Positions 1 to 9,443 of a stretch of DNA of 27,367 nt are shown piece after piece. Where the stretch lies: NCBI GenBank assembly GCA_000787465.1, contig JSYX01000481.1, positions 1 through 27,367 on the forward strand, given 5' to 3'. The notes under the pieces are model-generated. The model saw only the letters and a program-made list of their open reading frames with translations, was not told where the DNA came from and ran no database searches. The stretch's first letter is position 1, and every line of letters begins with the position of its first letter. Origin of the DNA: Thermomucor indicae-seudaticae (Eukaryota > Mucoromycota > Mucoromycetes > Mucorales > Lichtheimiaceae). The position numbers were made by a program, and so were the translations under genes.

Positions 1-205
1 TCTGTCTCCCTTGAAATCACAAGCATCTCTGCTCGACAATCAGTTATCCTTATCCATATCTTCTTTCTCTATCTGTTTCTCTTTGTATGCTGAATGGTTC
101 ACGAGAAACTTTTCCCTACTGGAACGTGTCAATCGATTCTTTGGACCTTTTTGTTGTTACGTTTTCTCTTAATTCTGCACTGTAAATAAAGAATTATACT
201 ATGTC
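1..205 (-). repeat. Dispersed repeat family R1, copy 1 (inverted, cut by window edge)
   Basis: Read on the minus strand this stretch matches the plus-strand copies near 13065-13430 and 18885-19240. All three share in order a GA-rich block around 'agagaaagaagatatgg', the block 'aaggataactgattgtcg', then 'cagagatgct' and 'gatttcaag'. The copies differ by scattered substitutions, as expected of an aged interspersed element. No coding capacity was seen. The element class is not determined; the TATATAAGC box in the longer copies would fit a promoter-bearing LTR or MITE-like element, but that is inference. Confidence 0.75.
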
Positions 206-768
206 AACGTCCGTTTCTGTGAAACATATCTCTGCTCACGGTGACAGAAGCTCAAAGGTAGTCGTTCATGTTATGCTTGATGCGAATAGGATAAATCAGA
301 GACTTTACAATGACTTAAAATCTGTGATGAACTTGATGACTGGTGTGGTATGACAGGTAAGAAAGATCAAATACTGAGGATAAATACCCATCGATTCTCA
401 TCTGCCATGAATGCAAAGACGCGGTGTCCGCACTACAAATGGTCATGTCATACCGTTATCACTATCAATAAATAAGATGTCTCTTTGGATACGCTGATCA
501 CGATTATTCGCATAAGACATACATGACATTTCGTGCATAGACTGTGGAGCAATAAAACGAGGGAAATATATCACCGTGGTCCATACCGTCACTTGTAATG
601 CTTCAGTTTATGTTTAGCTGCTTATTCGGCTGCAGACTTGCGGTGAATATCAAGGCCAAAGGCGATCGAATTCGAGAAAACATACTGTAAGCCGGTGTTT
701 CAAAGGTATCATGAAAAAATTCGTACAGCATTTATGAATGAATATGTTACAGAATGGATTGATTTTGT
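206..768. other. Intergenic, no supported gene
   Basis: AT-rich sequence between the dispersed repeat and the 3' end of the L1-domain gene. No open frame with splice signals or recognisable motif was found on either strand. It presumably contains the 3' UTR and polyadenylation region of the minus-strand gene ending at 769. Confidence 0.5.
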
Positions 769-1745
769 CTACAAGAGTTCGTCGAGACTGTCGTAATCCT
801 CGTCCTCTTCGTTGTCAGATTCTTGTGTATCTACATTGGCTTCATAGACGGGCAGACTAGTTGAGTCTGCTGTTTTGATATGCAATGACCGAATATTATC
901 TGCACCTCCCCAAACGCCTTTAATGATTTCCGGAAGTGCTTCAATGAAATTGTCGTAGGCTTGACTATCGTTCAAAGCTGTGGAAGCGATTTTGATAGCG
1001 CTTTGCAACGGTGGCTTTCAGCATCAAAATCGCGTAAAAAAAACGAATCTTCCTACTACTTACTAGCAATTCCCGTGATAAAAGTCCATGTAAACTGATC
1101 GGACAGCACGCAGTATCTCCTTTTGTAGATCGTCGCGGGTCAAATCGACAGGTAATGGCTCCCTGAAGAGGCAACCAGTGAATGTTGAAAACCAACAGTT
1201 CCAGCATGGATTGCATCTTATACTTACTGTCGCTTTTTATAGAATTCTTTTCCCAAAACCTTCGGTAGTAAGTGAAGGATACGCCGGTCGGCCATAAACA
1301 TCCCGTATTCGGATAACAGTTGACGTTTCCGCTCGGCTGACGCATAATCTCTCTTCAATTTAGATATACCAATCACTTTGTGTACACCTTTGATTTTCTT
1401 CGAGACAAGTAACTCTCGGAATGTCTTTTCCGGGTCTTTTGTGAAGAGACATCGCTGCGTACCAGGCGTCTGTATCGCATGCTTCAAAAGTCTTTAATTC
1501 AATGAGAAATGAGCATTAACGATCTCTGGTGAGTTGGAATCGGTTACTGACATGCTCCTTGGCGCTGTTTTCACAAGACTGATGTTTTTTACTGTTGCGA
1601 TCTGCAGCCACACTATTTTGATTTTCTCACTGTCTTTGGATGCTTCGTGCTTAAACAGCGATCGAAAGGCTTTGCGTGCCTGCATTGTTATACTGTAAGC
1701 GTCAAACACATGGTTGGCATTGCGTAATAAGTACCTTTGTCTCAT
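769..1745 (-). CDS. Ribosomal L1-domain protein, RSL1D1/Utp30-like (ribosome biogenesis), 5 exons
   Basis: Exons on the minus strand: 1745-1735, 1692-1552, 1491-1228, 1162-1064 and 1000-769. They join in frame to 248 aa. The protein shows the eukaryotic L1-domain hallmarks: ARKAFRSLFKHEASKD near the N-terminus, CLFTKDPEKTF, KGVHKVIGISKLK, LLPKVLGKEFYKKR, then PVDLTRDDLQKEI, IKIASTALND and SLHIKTADSTSLPVYEAN. It ends in an acidic tail (ESDNEEDEDYDSLDELL). Relatives (yeast Utp30 and Cic1, human RSL1D1) are nucleolar pre-rRNA processing factors, and the length is close to Utp30. The 42-nt first intron is the weakest call; it is a multiple of three and the unspliced frame is also open (262 aa). 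The gene is divergently paired with the golgin at 1831. Family assignment is firm; Utp30 versus Cic1 orthology is inferred. Confidence 0.88.
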
Positions 1746-1830
1746 CGATCCGTAAACTCATTGATCTCAAGCCGTCTGTGCCCTGGTGAGCGGCAGAGCC
1801 AGATTTGGGCAGTAAATTTTCGGGTCCCGA
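1746..1830. promoter_or_regulatory. 85-bp bidirectional promoter/5' leader region
   Basis: The start codons of the minus-strand L1-domain gene (1745) and the plus-strand golgin gene (1831) are only 85 bp apart. Both 5' leaders and core promoters must therefore overlap, or lie inside the opposite gene. No clear TATA box was seen. Confidence 0.55.
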
Positions 1831-4043
1831 ATGAACTTCGGTTTTGGTCAGCTTTCAGGACAGAAGTACTCGATAATGCCAGGAAGCCAGCCAGGGTCCA
1901 ATGCCCCATCACCAAAGCAGCAGAAAGCCCAGATTCAGCGACAAGGCGATCCTCTCCGGGGTGAACCTGATTCACCGCGCGCAAAGGTGAAACGATATGG
2001 CAAAGGTCATTGCGCAACGATCATTACTGACGCGACGTATATTTTATTGCCCTAGGGTCAAGGACGAAGCGAATCGTCCAAGCAGGACTTGGAGCGCATA
2101 AATTTTCACTTGACAGAACAGGTGAAGGACTTAAAGTTTCAACTGACAAGCAAAATCAATGAAAATACCAAGTTGCAAGAAAACCTGGCATCGAGGACAT
2201 GTAAGATAAGACCGATGTTCGACAGGAGATAAAGAAAAGTGCTTCAACTTGACAATGCCAGTTTAGCAGAGCATGAAGAAAAGATAAAAAAGATGCGAGG
2301 TAAGTAAATTGATCCAAGAACAGGTAGAGAATTGTTTGATTTAACTCGCTACAAGAAATATTTGCTCAGGCAACCAAAAACTTGGATAATTACCGAGTTA
2401 CCATATCGGCCAAAGAAGCAGAGATTCAGAAGCTTCAGGAACAGCTGGATCAATACCAAGCTCGTGAACAGGAACTCAGGATAAATGCTGAAAATCAAGC
2501 ACGTGAGTAAATGAAAGTATGAATCGAGCTCCGTGAAACTGAAGGAATATGCAAGGCGACGCCGAAAAGCTCGGATCCGAACTGAATAGTCAGAAAGCTC
2601 TCTATGTTTCTCAGATAAAGCAACTGGTATGGCACCATTCAACAGAGGTTTTAGATAGGCGCTAAGGGGTAGAACTAGGAAACCAAAGTAAAACAGCTCA
2701 CGACACAACTCCAACAAACTAAGAGCGATTTCGATCAGTACAAGAAACGAGCAACGCAACTCCTCCAAAAGAGCAATACTCAAAGCGTCGACTCGACTCG
2801 CATGATCGAGCTCGAGAACACAGTGAGACAACTTCAGTATGAAAAAGCGCAAGTAGATACAGATCGGAATAAACTGCCGTTCATTCAGCTAACCCCTTAC
2901 ATCAGTGAGCATGAAGCGGAGAAAGAAGAACACAAGAGAAAGCTCGAGTTAATGGAGCAGGATATTCGCCAAGCTCTGGAACGTATCAAGGATCTGGAGT
3001 CAGAAAACGAGGCACTGACAAAGATCAGAGAAGAGAATTCTGCAAAACAAGTGCAAATCAACAAGCTTCGCGAACAGATAGTTGCTGAGCAAGAAAGACA
3101 TGAACGAGGTATAACAACTATTCATCCGCCCTGAAGGAAAAGGAAAATCGCCATTTATTGTACATGTCTAGCAATGAAAGCCGCTGCAGAAGCGCATGAA
3201 AATGCAATACACCAGTTGCAAGAGTCAGCAGCTACGAAACAGCGGTCGGAAGCGGATGATGCAAGCAGGCAGGATGAAAGAGAAGCTATGGATCGCATTA
3301 TGGAGTTACTGCATGACGAGAACACCAGTCTGCGGCAGCAGCTCGCTGACAAGGAACAAGAGCTGCAAGAGCTGAAGCAAAAGGCAACAGCAAAGGAGCA
3401 AAACAAGCCATCAGCTACTTTAAATACCAAGGATAATGAGGCTGAAACTGAAACTATCGATGTCTACGGTATGCTCGTTTCTTCCGGATGATAAGAGCTC
3501 GGCTAAGAGGCATTACTTAGCGTCAATGAGCCACTTGCTATCGCCGTTGGTGAGTGGAAATCCAAACCATGGTAGTCGTATTGCACTTGAACGTGAAGTG
3601 CAACAATTACGCGAACTTCTCGAGGAAAGTGAGGATAAAGTGGCTGCATTAAAGGCACAGGAAAAGGTAATGAGCCGGAATATCGGCAAAATTAGTTAAT
3701 ATTGGCTGACATTGATCGGTTACAGGTGTTGAAAGATGAAATAAGGTAATGCAGGGTCGCGCTTGAAGAAGAGGCGTCTTACTTATTCACTCGCATATTG
3801 GGGGCACAGAAAACTCGATTCTTTTGACAGGAGGCAGAATTTGAGTATCGAGTATCTCAAAAATGTTCTCTTGAAGTTTCTGAAATCGGATAACAAAGAG
3901 GTAATGCTTCCGTAATGGTTCTTCTGAATTGAGGGACGATGCTGATAGTGTTATGACGAATGTAGTTTATGGTTCCTGTCCTTGCCAAGCTTTTACTCCT
4001 GGATCCGGCCGAGACAGAAGAACTTCGTAGATCGGTGCTGTGA
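1831..4043 (+). CDS. GRIP-domain golgin (Imh1/golgin-like Golgi tether), 11 exons
   Basis: Exons: 1831-1986, 2056-2200, 2240-2299, 2356-2502, 2556-2626, 2679-3108, 3172-3468, 3521-3666, 3726-3745, 3831-3900 and 3966-4043. All phases match and give 539 aa. A short Gly/Pro/Ser-rich head (MNFGFGQLSG...) is followed by long heptad-type coiled coil (residues about 55-480). The end is a GRIP domain: EYLKNVLLKFLKSDNKE, then FMVPVLAKLLLLDP and ETEELRRSVL. Tyr499 is the invariant GRIP tyrosine that contacts Arl1 GTPase in known golgins. The role inferred from the family is tethering vesicles at the trans-Golgi. The second intron is only 39 nt and removes one in-frame TAA (2230-2232), so it is either a very short intron or a nonsense codon. 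The protein is shorter than typical golgins. Confidence 0.85.
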
Positions 4044-4148
4044 CGTTCACATGGTGTAACATCCAAATGCAGAAAATGAATAAAGACCATCCATGCTTCT
4101 TTCCAATCTGACAACGTTCCTTTTCCTTTTCTTTCCTCTGCAACGATA

Positions 4149-5700
4149 ATGTCAAGTTTTCCACCAAATTATTACTTTTACATCAAGTCTCGGAAAAACG
4201 GACAAGTACTGGACGTGTACAATGGCGAGACTTCGGTATGTGAACGAAGCATGACGCACCATCCCCTTACTAACTGCACATCACTTGAAGCCTGATACAC
4301 ATCTGATTATTTGGCCCCAGGTAAGGGAAATGCGTACAATTCGTGCGGTGTTCATCAGACTAAACTAGAGACTTCCGTAGAAATTCAATGACAACGAGAA
4401 CCAAGTAAAGTATTAACGCTTTGTCTAAATATAACAAGCGGTTGATTTTTCCGACACCTGGAACACCTTTAAATAGCTTTGGCGATTCAAAGATGGTTTT
4501 CTTATTAACAAGAAGTCGCAACTGGGTATGTGCCATAAGATTGCAAATAAGAAAAAAAAATGGCCTTGGACTCATGTTTTTCTTTAGTCATTGATGTCCG
4601 GGGTGGTAAGCCGATAAAGAGTGCTTAATATAGCAAGCAACCCCTCATCGGACATTGTAGGAGAGATGAAGTCTGACAAGCCGATTATCCAGTATGACCG
4701 CAAACACACCATGTAAGGGAAACCAGGATTCAATTTAAGTAAGCAGGGACAAGAACTGAACTCCAAACGTGTTTGTGTGTAGGGCTTCTAACCAGCGATG
4801 GGGATATCATAATGGTTTTATCCATCTTTTGGCTGATCCACGTCTCGTTCTGGACATCAAGGTAATTGAAGACGAGTTATGAGATTATCTGATGTTTTTC
4901 ATGGCTTAATCAACTTTGTGGAAAGGGAGGAAGCGACAAGCAAGGTGCCAAGGTGATCCTGTATGAACGCAAGCATAGTGATAACGAAAACCAGCAATGG
5001 GCTATCGAGCCTTATGGCGACCCGCTTTTTGATCTACAACAACAACAACAACAACAACAGCAGCAGCAGCAGCATAATCCTTATAATGTTGCCCCACCTC
5101 CTGCGTACGGTCAACAGCCACCACCTTATGGTCAACCTTCTTACGGACAACCGCAACCCTACGGACAGCAGCCCTACGGTCAGTCACGCTATGGTCAGCC
5201 ACAGCCATACGGTCAATCAACCTATGGTCAACCACAACCGTACGGCCAGCAAGCTTATGGCCAACAGCAAGTTTACGGTCAGCCCGCAGGTATTGCAGGC
5301 TACGGTGCTCCAGACGAGCAGAGATCCTCATATGGCACGCCGTCTTATCCTGCTCCCGCCCCTTTACCCTATGAAAAAGGTAAAAAATGTAATGCGACGG
5401 GAAAGAATCTCTTCGCCTGACTCACAAAAATGGGTTAAAGCTGCGGAGGCTCATCAAAAGGTATATTTTCAACGGAAAACGAACGTGTCTCACCAAGCTA
5501 TCGCTGCTGCTGCTGCCTATGAAGCCGCTGTTCGACAGGGAGGTAGTCAGGGTCAGGTAGCCGAAATGGCTGCTGCCCAGGTTGCTCAACTGGCTCAACA
5601 ATATCAATGGAGTGGTCCACTAAGAGATGAAATCACTCGCCAAGCCCGAGCTGCAGCCAATGAATATCATGCGAGAGTACATGGAAGAGGTTTTAATTAA
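4149..5700 (+). CDS. Ricin-type beta-trefoil (QxW) protein with poly-Q, YGQ repeats and Ala-rich C-terminal domain, 9 exons
   Basis: Exons: 4149-4235, 4291-4320, 4381-4404, 4477-4525, 4588-4605, 4661-4712, 4783-4861, 4926-5379 and 5441-5700, joining to 350 aa. Residues about 7-142 form three trefoil repeats, each with a hydrophobic-D motif (VLDVYNG, VIDVRGG, VLDIKGG) and a QxW motif (QLW 47-49, QRW 91-93, QQW 136-138). This is the CBM13/ricin-B fold, usually sugar binding; no toxin-type catalytic domain is present. A 12-Gln run (151-162) and eleven YGQ-type repeats follow. The C-terminal about 85 aa contain [15 protein letters not shown], resembling CipC-like (DUF3759) proteins; that link is tentative. 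No signal peptide is seen, so a cytosolic location is inferred. Three exons are only 18-30 nt. Start codon is 105 bp after the golgin stop. Confidence 0.85.
5036..5072 (+). repeat. CAA/CAG trinucleotide tract coding poly-Gln
   Basis: A run of CAA then CAG codons inside exon 8 of the trefoil gene encodes twelve consecutive glutamines. Uninterrupted CAA and CAG blocks suggest replication-slippage length variation. Confidence 0.85.
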
Positions 5701-5975
5701 TCCATCCCTTTATTTCTGATAGCATGAATAACCCTACGTGTCACTTTTGGACACATCAGCTTGTTACAGCGGAACATAAAGCAAAATAATATACAGGACT
5801 TGCCTGTCAATCCACTATAGAGTATTTCGAGAACCCATATTGTGCGGTCACCAACATCTAGAAAAAGTTACTATGCTTGATTCACGGATAATCATACCAG
5901 AACCTACAGCATCGCAGTGCTTCAAAATCGCCCTTTCTTAGATCATCATATATCTGCAGGGAACAATGTTATATT
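5701..5975. other. Convergent intergenic spacer
   Basis: Spacer between the 3' end of the plus-strand trefoil gene and the 3' end of the minus-strand J-domain gene. It presumably carries both 3' UTRs. No open frame or RNA gene was seen. Confidence 0.5.
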
Positions 5976-6425
5976 TCATCCCATGATGCATCCTTGTTCT
6001 TTTTTATATACTTTGTAAAGCAGTTCTTCAAACACGTCTCCAGGACCGTCCTTGGAAAAGCTGTCGTAAGCAAGACGCCTTGTCGGGTTACTGAGAACCT
6101 CGTACGCTTCCTTTATCGCTGATTGTAAAACCAAAGTGAGAATAAGCACAACCACTGGATGCTTTAAACGGTATACGAACACTGGAAACATTGTGTAGCC
6201 CGTGGATAAGGCGGTATAAACTTGTCAGGATGGCACATCCGACTTTTCTAGTACATGTTCCTTTTGTCAATGATCTTTATCCAACTAAATCGCGCTTGCT
6301 GCTCCTGCCTTGATATAAGCTTGTCGAATTTCCTGTATTGACGCGTCTTGTGCAACACCCAGAACGCGATAGTAATCAGAACCAGCTGCTAGCACTTGCT
6401 CCACGGCAACGCGACCATCCACCAT
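5976..6425 (-). CDS. Small J-domain (DnaJ-type) co-chaperone, 3 exons
   Basis: Exons 6425-6309, 6247-6181 and 6118-5976 join to 108 aa. Visible J-domain motifs are YYRVLGVAQDASIQEIRQAY (helix I-II), CHPDKF with HPD at residues 45-47, and IKEAYEVLSNPTRRLAYDSF (helix III-IV). The tail has no G/F or zinc-finger region. HPD stimulates Hsp70 ATPase, so the role inferred is a minimal Hsp70 co-chaperone. Intron 1 (6308-6248) uses a GC donor (AAG|GCAGGA), and the duplicate at 8.3 kb has the same GC. The intron 2 donor (GTTCGT) is also weak, so the exon 2/3 junction is less certain. No stop or frameshift is required, so this copy looks intact. It lies 140 bp downstream of the eEF1B pseudogene on the same strand. 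Confidence 0.68.
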
Positions 6426-6564
6426 TGAAAAGGAGAAGAAAAAGAGATGCAGGGTTATCTGCATTCCAAAAGAACAATGTCTGCCAAATTCGGGCCAGGA
6501 TGCGAAAATGTGACATAGAGACTAACATGATGCATACCCCTTTTAACTTTATACACGCCTCCCC

Positions 6565-7374
6565 CCAGATCTTTTGCCTAGCAACAATATCGACGAACTG
6601 GACGTGCTCTTCTGTCAAGTCCAGAATGGTATCGATCAAGTTGTCCATAGCAACCTAGAAGGCTCTTATAAGTACGTATACTCAAAATTTACGACTCATT
6701 CAGCATTTTTACCTTGTCATCCTCAACAACGCACTCGATCTGGAGCTTCGAGATACCGTAAGGAGAAAGGAAGTCCTCGTCGCCACCCCACGAGACACAA
6801 TGCATATTGATGCCACGGATAGCTTCGGCCATGGAATCGACATTGGTAGTCTCAGGTCAAGCCTTGGCTTCCAAAGTAACAATGGTCTTGCCGCTTGGCT
6901 TAGGCTTAGGCTTAGCACCCTTGTTGGCATTGTATTCTGCAAAGCGTAGGGCCTTGTTTCTTTCAAAGTCCTCATCAACCTCTCTGTCGTCCGAACCAAT
7001 GTCGTCTTCCTTGGCAGCAGCTTCAGTCACTACGGCAACAACAGCAGCCCTGTATTATATCAACGCAAGTTAACTGTTCTTCTTTATTACTACACTGTCA
7101 TTTCGCGTTGACGTACTTTGTAGTGTTACCCTTGAATGCAGCAATGCGGTTGTACCATCTGGCCAAGTGGGGGAATTCGGTCGAAGAGGGAACTTCAGGA
7201 AGCGCGTCAAAGATAGCCTTGGCAGCATCAGAGGCTTCAGCACTGAAATGGTTTGACGCATGAACGAACCAGAACTGAGTGACGATGCAATCTTTACCCT
7301 TCGACGCAGGAAACGTTTTCAAGGTAACCGTTCAGGATCTTGAAGACAAGCTTGGTCTCGGGTGTGACGGACAT
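6565..7374 (-). pseudogene. eEF1B beta pseudogene (distal copy of tandem duplication)
   Basis: This is a close paralogue of the intact eEF1B beta gene at 8591-9443. It has the same four-exon structure and conserved splice sites (GTAAAG, GTACGT and GTAAAA donors). Matching segments include [43 protein letters not shown] and VAMDNLIDTI. It is broken: the conserved Trp of the exchange domain (Trp137 of the intact copy) is TGA at 6857-6859. The normal stop codon is replaced by TGG at 6565-6567, so the last exon frame would run on to 6376. A three-codon deletion lies in the acidic linker. Retained introns show duplication at the DNA level rather than retroposition. A short transcript could still be made, but it would lack the catalytic domain. 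Confidence 0.87.
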
Positions 7375-8019
7375 TGTGTCAAACAAGAAAAAGAAAAGAG
7401 AGTGAGGGAAATCAGTATCATTTCATAGAGCAGCTGACAACCTGGGTTCCAAGTGTGAAAGGAACCTGGCTCCGGAGGACATGCGAGACACAGCCGATAT
7501 TAGACAGTGGGGGATAACCTCGGTGTAGGATCAGATTCCGGTGCTCGCTGACAGTGTTAGATTTTAGCGTCATACTTGAGCAGCGAGTGTAGGAGCAGCA
7601 ACTAGATACTGCTTATTGACTGGGACATTTGCGCTACTCGAAACACATTTTCGATCAACCAAACATCACAAGGCCTCCGTGCATTATATTGACAGAACAG
7701 GTGTAAGTTTTATATTCTTTCGCGCGAAGATGGCTTCTTGCCGACGCAGAAAAGGCCAAAGGAACAGCGCAGACATTTCCTCTAAATCCAGTATTTCAAT
7801 GCTTGTCCGGCAATTGGGGCATCGGAAAACCCAAGTTCGATTGATTACCTTGGTAGAGGCTTCTTTAATACTGATACAGGCAATGGATGCTTATATCAAA
7901 GAGCTAAAACCCTCGAAAAGCGGGTTGTAATAAAAGACCTTACGATAACCTTTTGTGGTCTGACAATACGTACTGAAGGTGGGCTTCGGTTAGCACCAAG
8001 AGGTTTTACGGTTGACATA
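7375..8019. other. Spacer between duplicated units
   Basis: The first about 70 bp upstream of the pseudogene ATG are purine-rich and resemble the leader of the intact copy (both contain a 'gagggaaatca' stretch), so they belong to the duplicated unit. The rest has one unconvincing plus-strand open frame (7616-7930, 104 aa) with no recognisable motif. I do not support a gene here. Confidence 0.45.
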
Positions 8020-8194
8020 CAGTGCCCGCTCGATATAGTGATCACCCCCGTGGACCCAAAAACCGATCACTATAACGAGCGATCACTATATAGATTTAGT
8101 GATCTTTATCTGCGAACAGAGTTGGTGGAATTGAAAAGTGATCACTATATCAAGCGATCACTATATAACTGATCACTATATCGAGCGGACACTG
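8020..8194. mobile_element. 175-bp pogo/Tigger-like MITE with TA target duplication
   Basis: The ends are near-perfect inverted repeats of 25 bp: the left begins CAGTGCCCGCTCGATATAGT and the right ends ATATCGAGCGGACACTG. Both are flanked by TA (8018-8019 and 8195-8196). CAGTG-type ends with TA duplication are typical of the pogo/Tigger branch of Tc1/mariner elements. The interior holds further direct and inverted copies of GATCACTATA and no transposase frame, so it is a non-autonomous deletion derivative. It lies about 20 bp from where the J-domain pseudogene homology ends. Confidence 0.9.
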
Positions 8195-8215
8195 TAATCA
8201 GCTTTAGTCTAACCA

Positions 8216-8425
8216 CCTATGTGTGTACATCTCGTCAGGATAAAACATTCGACTTGTCTAGTGCATGTTCCCTCCGGCAATGATCTTATGTAGCCTAACC
8301 GCTCCTGCCTTGATTTAAGCTTGCAGAATTTCGTGCATTGACGCGTCCTGTGCAACACCCAGATCGCGATAGTAAACAAAGCCAGCTTCCAGAAGTTGTT
8401 CCACGGAAATGAGACCATCCACCAT
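8216..8425 (-). pseudogene. J-domain pseudogene (proximal copy of tandem duplication)
   Basis: This is a paralogue of exon 1, intron 1 and the start of exon 2 of the J-domain gene at 5976-6425. Matching peptide MVDGLISVEQLLEAG corresponds to MVDGRVAVEQVLAAG, and YYRDLGVAQDAS is followed by an in-frame TAA replacing the Tyr codon of helix II. Intron 1 again starts with GC after AAG. In exon 2 the catalytic HPD has become YPD, and homology stops soon after. Exon 3 is absent and a MITE occupies 8020-8194. It sits 166 bp after the stop of the intact eEF1B gene, the same order as in the distal unit. Confidence 0.82.
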
Positions 8426-8590
8426 TGCAAGTGTAAAAGAACAGACAGAATTATCTTCATTCCAAAAGAACAATGTCTTTTCCCCTTTTCCGGTTTATTG
8501 ATACATGGCAAGATGCGAAAATATGATATGAAGACCAACAGTGATGCATAGTCTTTTTAGAGTGGGATTCTTTTTCTTTATACACGCTGC

Positions 8591-9443
8591 TTAGATCTTT
8601 TGCATAGCAGCAATATCGACAGACTGGACGTAGTCCTCCAATTCCTGAATGGCGTCGGTCAAGTCATCCATAGCAACCTAAGCACTCTTCGTAAGTATAT
8701 ACTTGTTCTGAGATCCTATGACCGTTGTCAGAAAATTACCTTGTCATCCTCAACAACGCAGTTGATCTGGAGCTTCTTGATACCGTAACCAACGGGGACG
8801 AGCTGGTAACCACCCCACAAGAGACCGTCCATCTTGATGTTACGGACAGCTTCGGTCATGGCCTCAACATCGGTTTCGTCATCCCAAGGCTTGACTTCCA
8901 GAGTCACAGTGGTCTTGGCAATTGGCTTGGGCTTAAGAGCCTTCTTGGCATTGTATTCGGCAAGACGCTGGGCCTTGATTCTTTCAGCTTCCTCATCAAC
9001 CTCTTCGTCGTCCGAACCAAAGAGATCAATGTCGTCTTCCTCGGCAGCAGCCTCAGTTTTGTCGGCGGCAGCGGCACCCTCAGCAGCAGCCCTATGTTAT
9101 TACGTCAGCACAAGTTAGCTCTCCTCTTTCAACCTCCGTTTTTTCTCTCTCATTTCGCGATGACGTACTTTGCGGTGAGGCCCTTGACTTCAGCAATGTG
9201 GTTGTACCATCTGGCCAAGTGGGGAAATTCGGTGGAAGAGGGACCTTCGGGGAGAGCGTCAAAGACAGCCTTATCGGCATCAGAGGCTTCAACACTGAAT
9301 TGAAAGCATGAATGAATGAATGAATGACCCTGAACATGCAAGACCGAACAACAGCACATTGTTTACCCTTCGACGTAAGAAACGTTTTCGAAGTAGCCGT
9401 TGAGGATCTTGAAGGCGAGCTTCGTCTCGAGACTGACGGACAT
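8591..9443 (-). CDS. EFB1: Translation elongation factor eEF1B beta (GDP/GTP exchange factor for eEF1A), 4 exons
   Basis: Exons 9443-9367, 9294-9169, 9091-8740 and 8677-8591 join to 213 aa (yeast Efb1 is 206 aa). Residues 1-67 are the GST-C-like N-terminal domain (SYVEG at the exon 1 junction, [12 protein letters not shown]) that binds eEF1B gamma. Residues 69-110 are an Ala-rich then acidic linker ([20 protein letters not shown]). Residues about 124-213 are the catalytic exchange domain: [39 protein letters not shown] and the C-terminal [12 protein letters not shown]. This domain recharges eEF1A with GTP after aminoacyl-tRNA delivery. All introns are GT-AG (62-77 nt). It is the only intact eEF1B beta copy in the window; its paralogue at 6565-7374 is dead. 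Confidence 0.96.

Noticed and set aside
2349..2852. 167-aa minus-strand open frame with hydrophobic, Leu-rich sequence
   Set aside because: It is antisense to coiled-coil exons of the golgin; reverse-complemented Lys/Glu/Gln codons give Leu/Phe/Ser-rich artefacts that mimic membrane segments.
6376..6648. 90-aa minus-strand frame that starts like eEF1B exon 4 and continues for 60 residues
   Set aside because: The extension exists only because the original stop codon mutated to TGG in the eEF1B pseudogene; it is not a separate gene.
7616..7930. 104-aa plus-strand frame in the spacer between duplicated units
   Set aside because: No recognisable motif, no supporting splice signals, and neighbouring frames look equally coding-like. 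Not enough support for a gene.
8725..9303. 192-aa plus-strand frame
   Set aside because: Antisense to eEF1B beta exons 2 and 3 and their intron.
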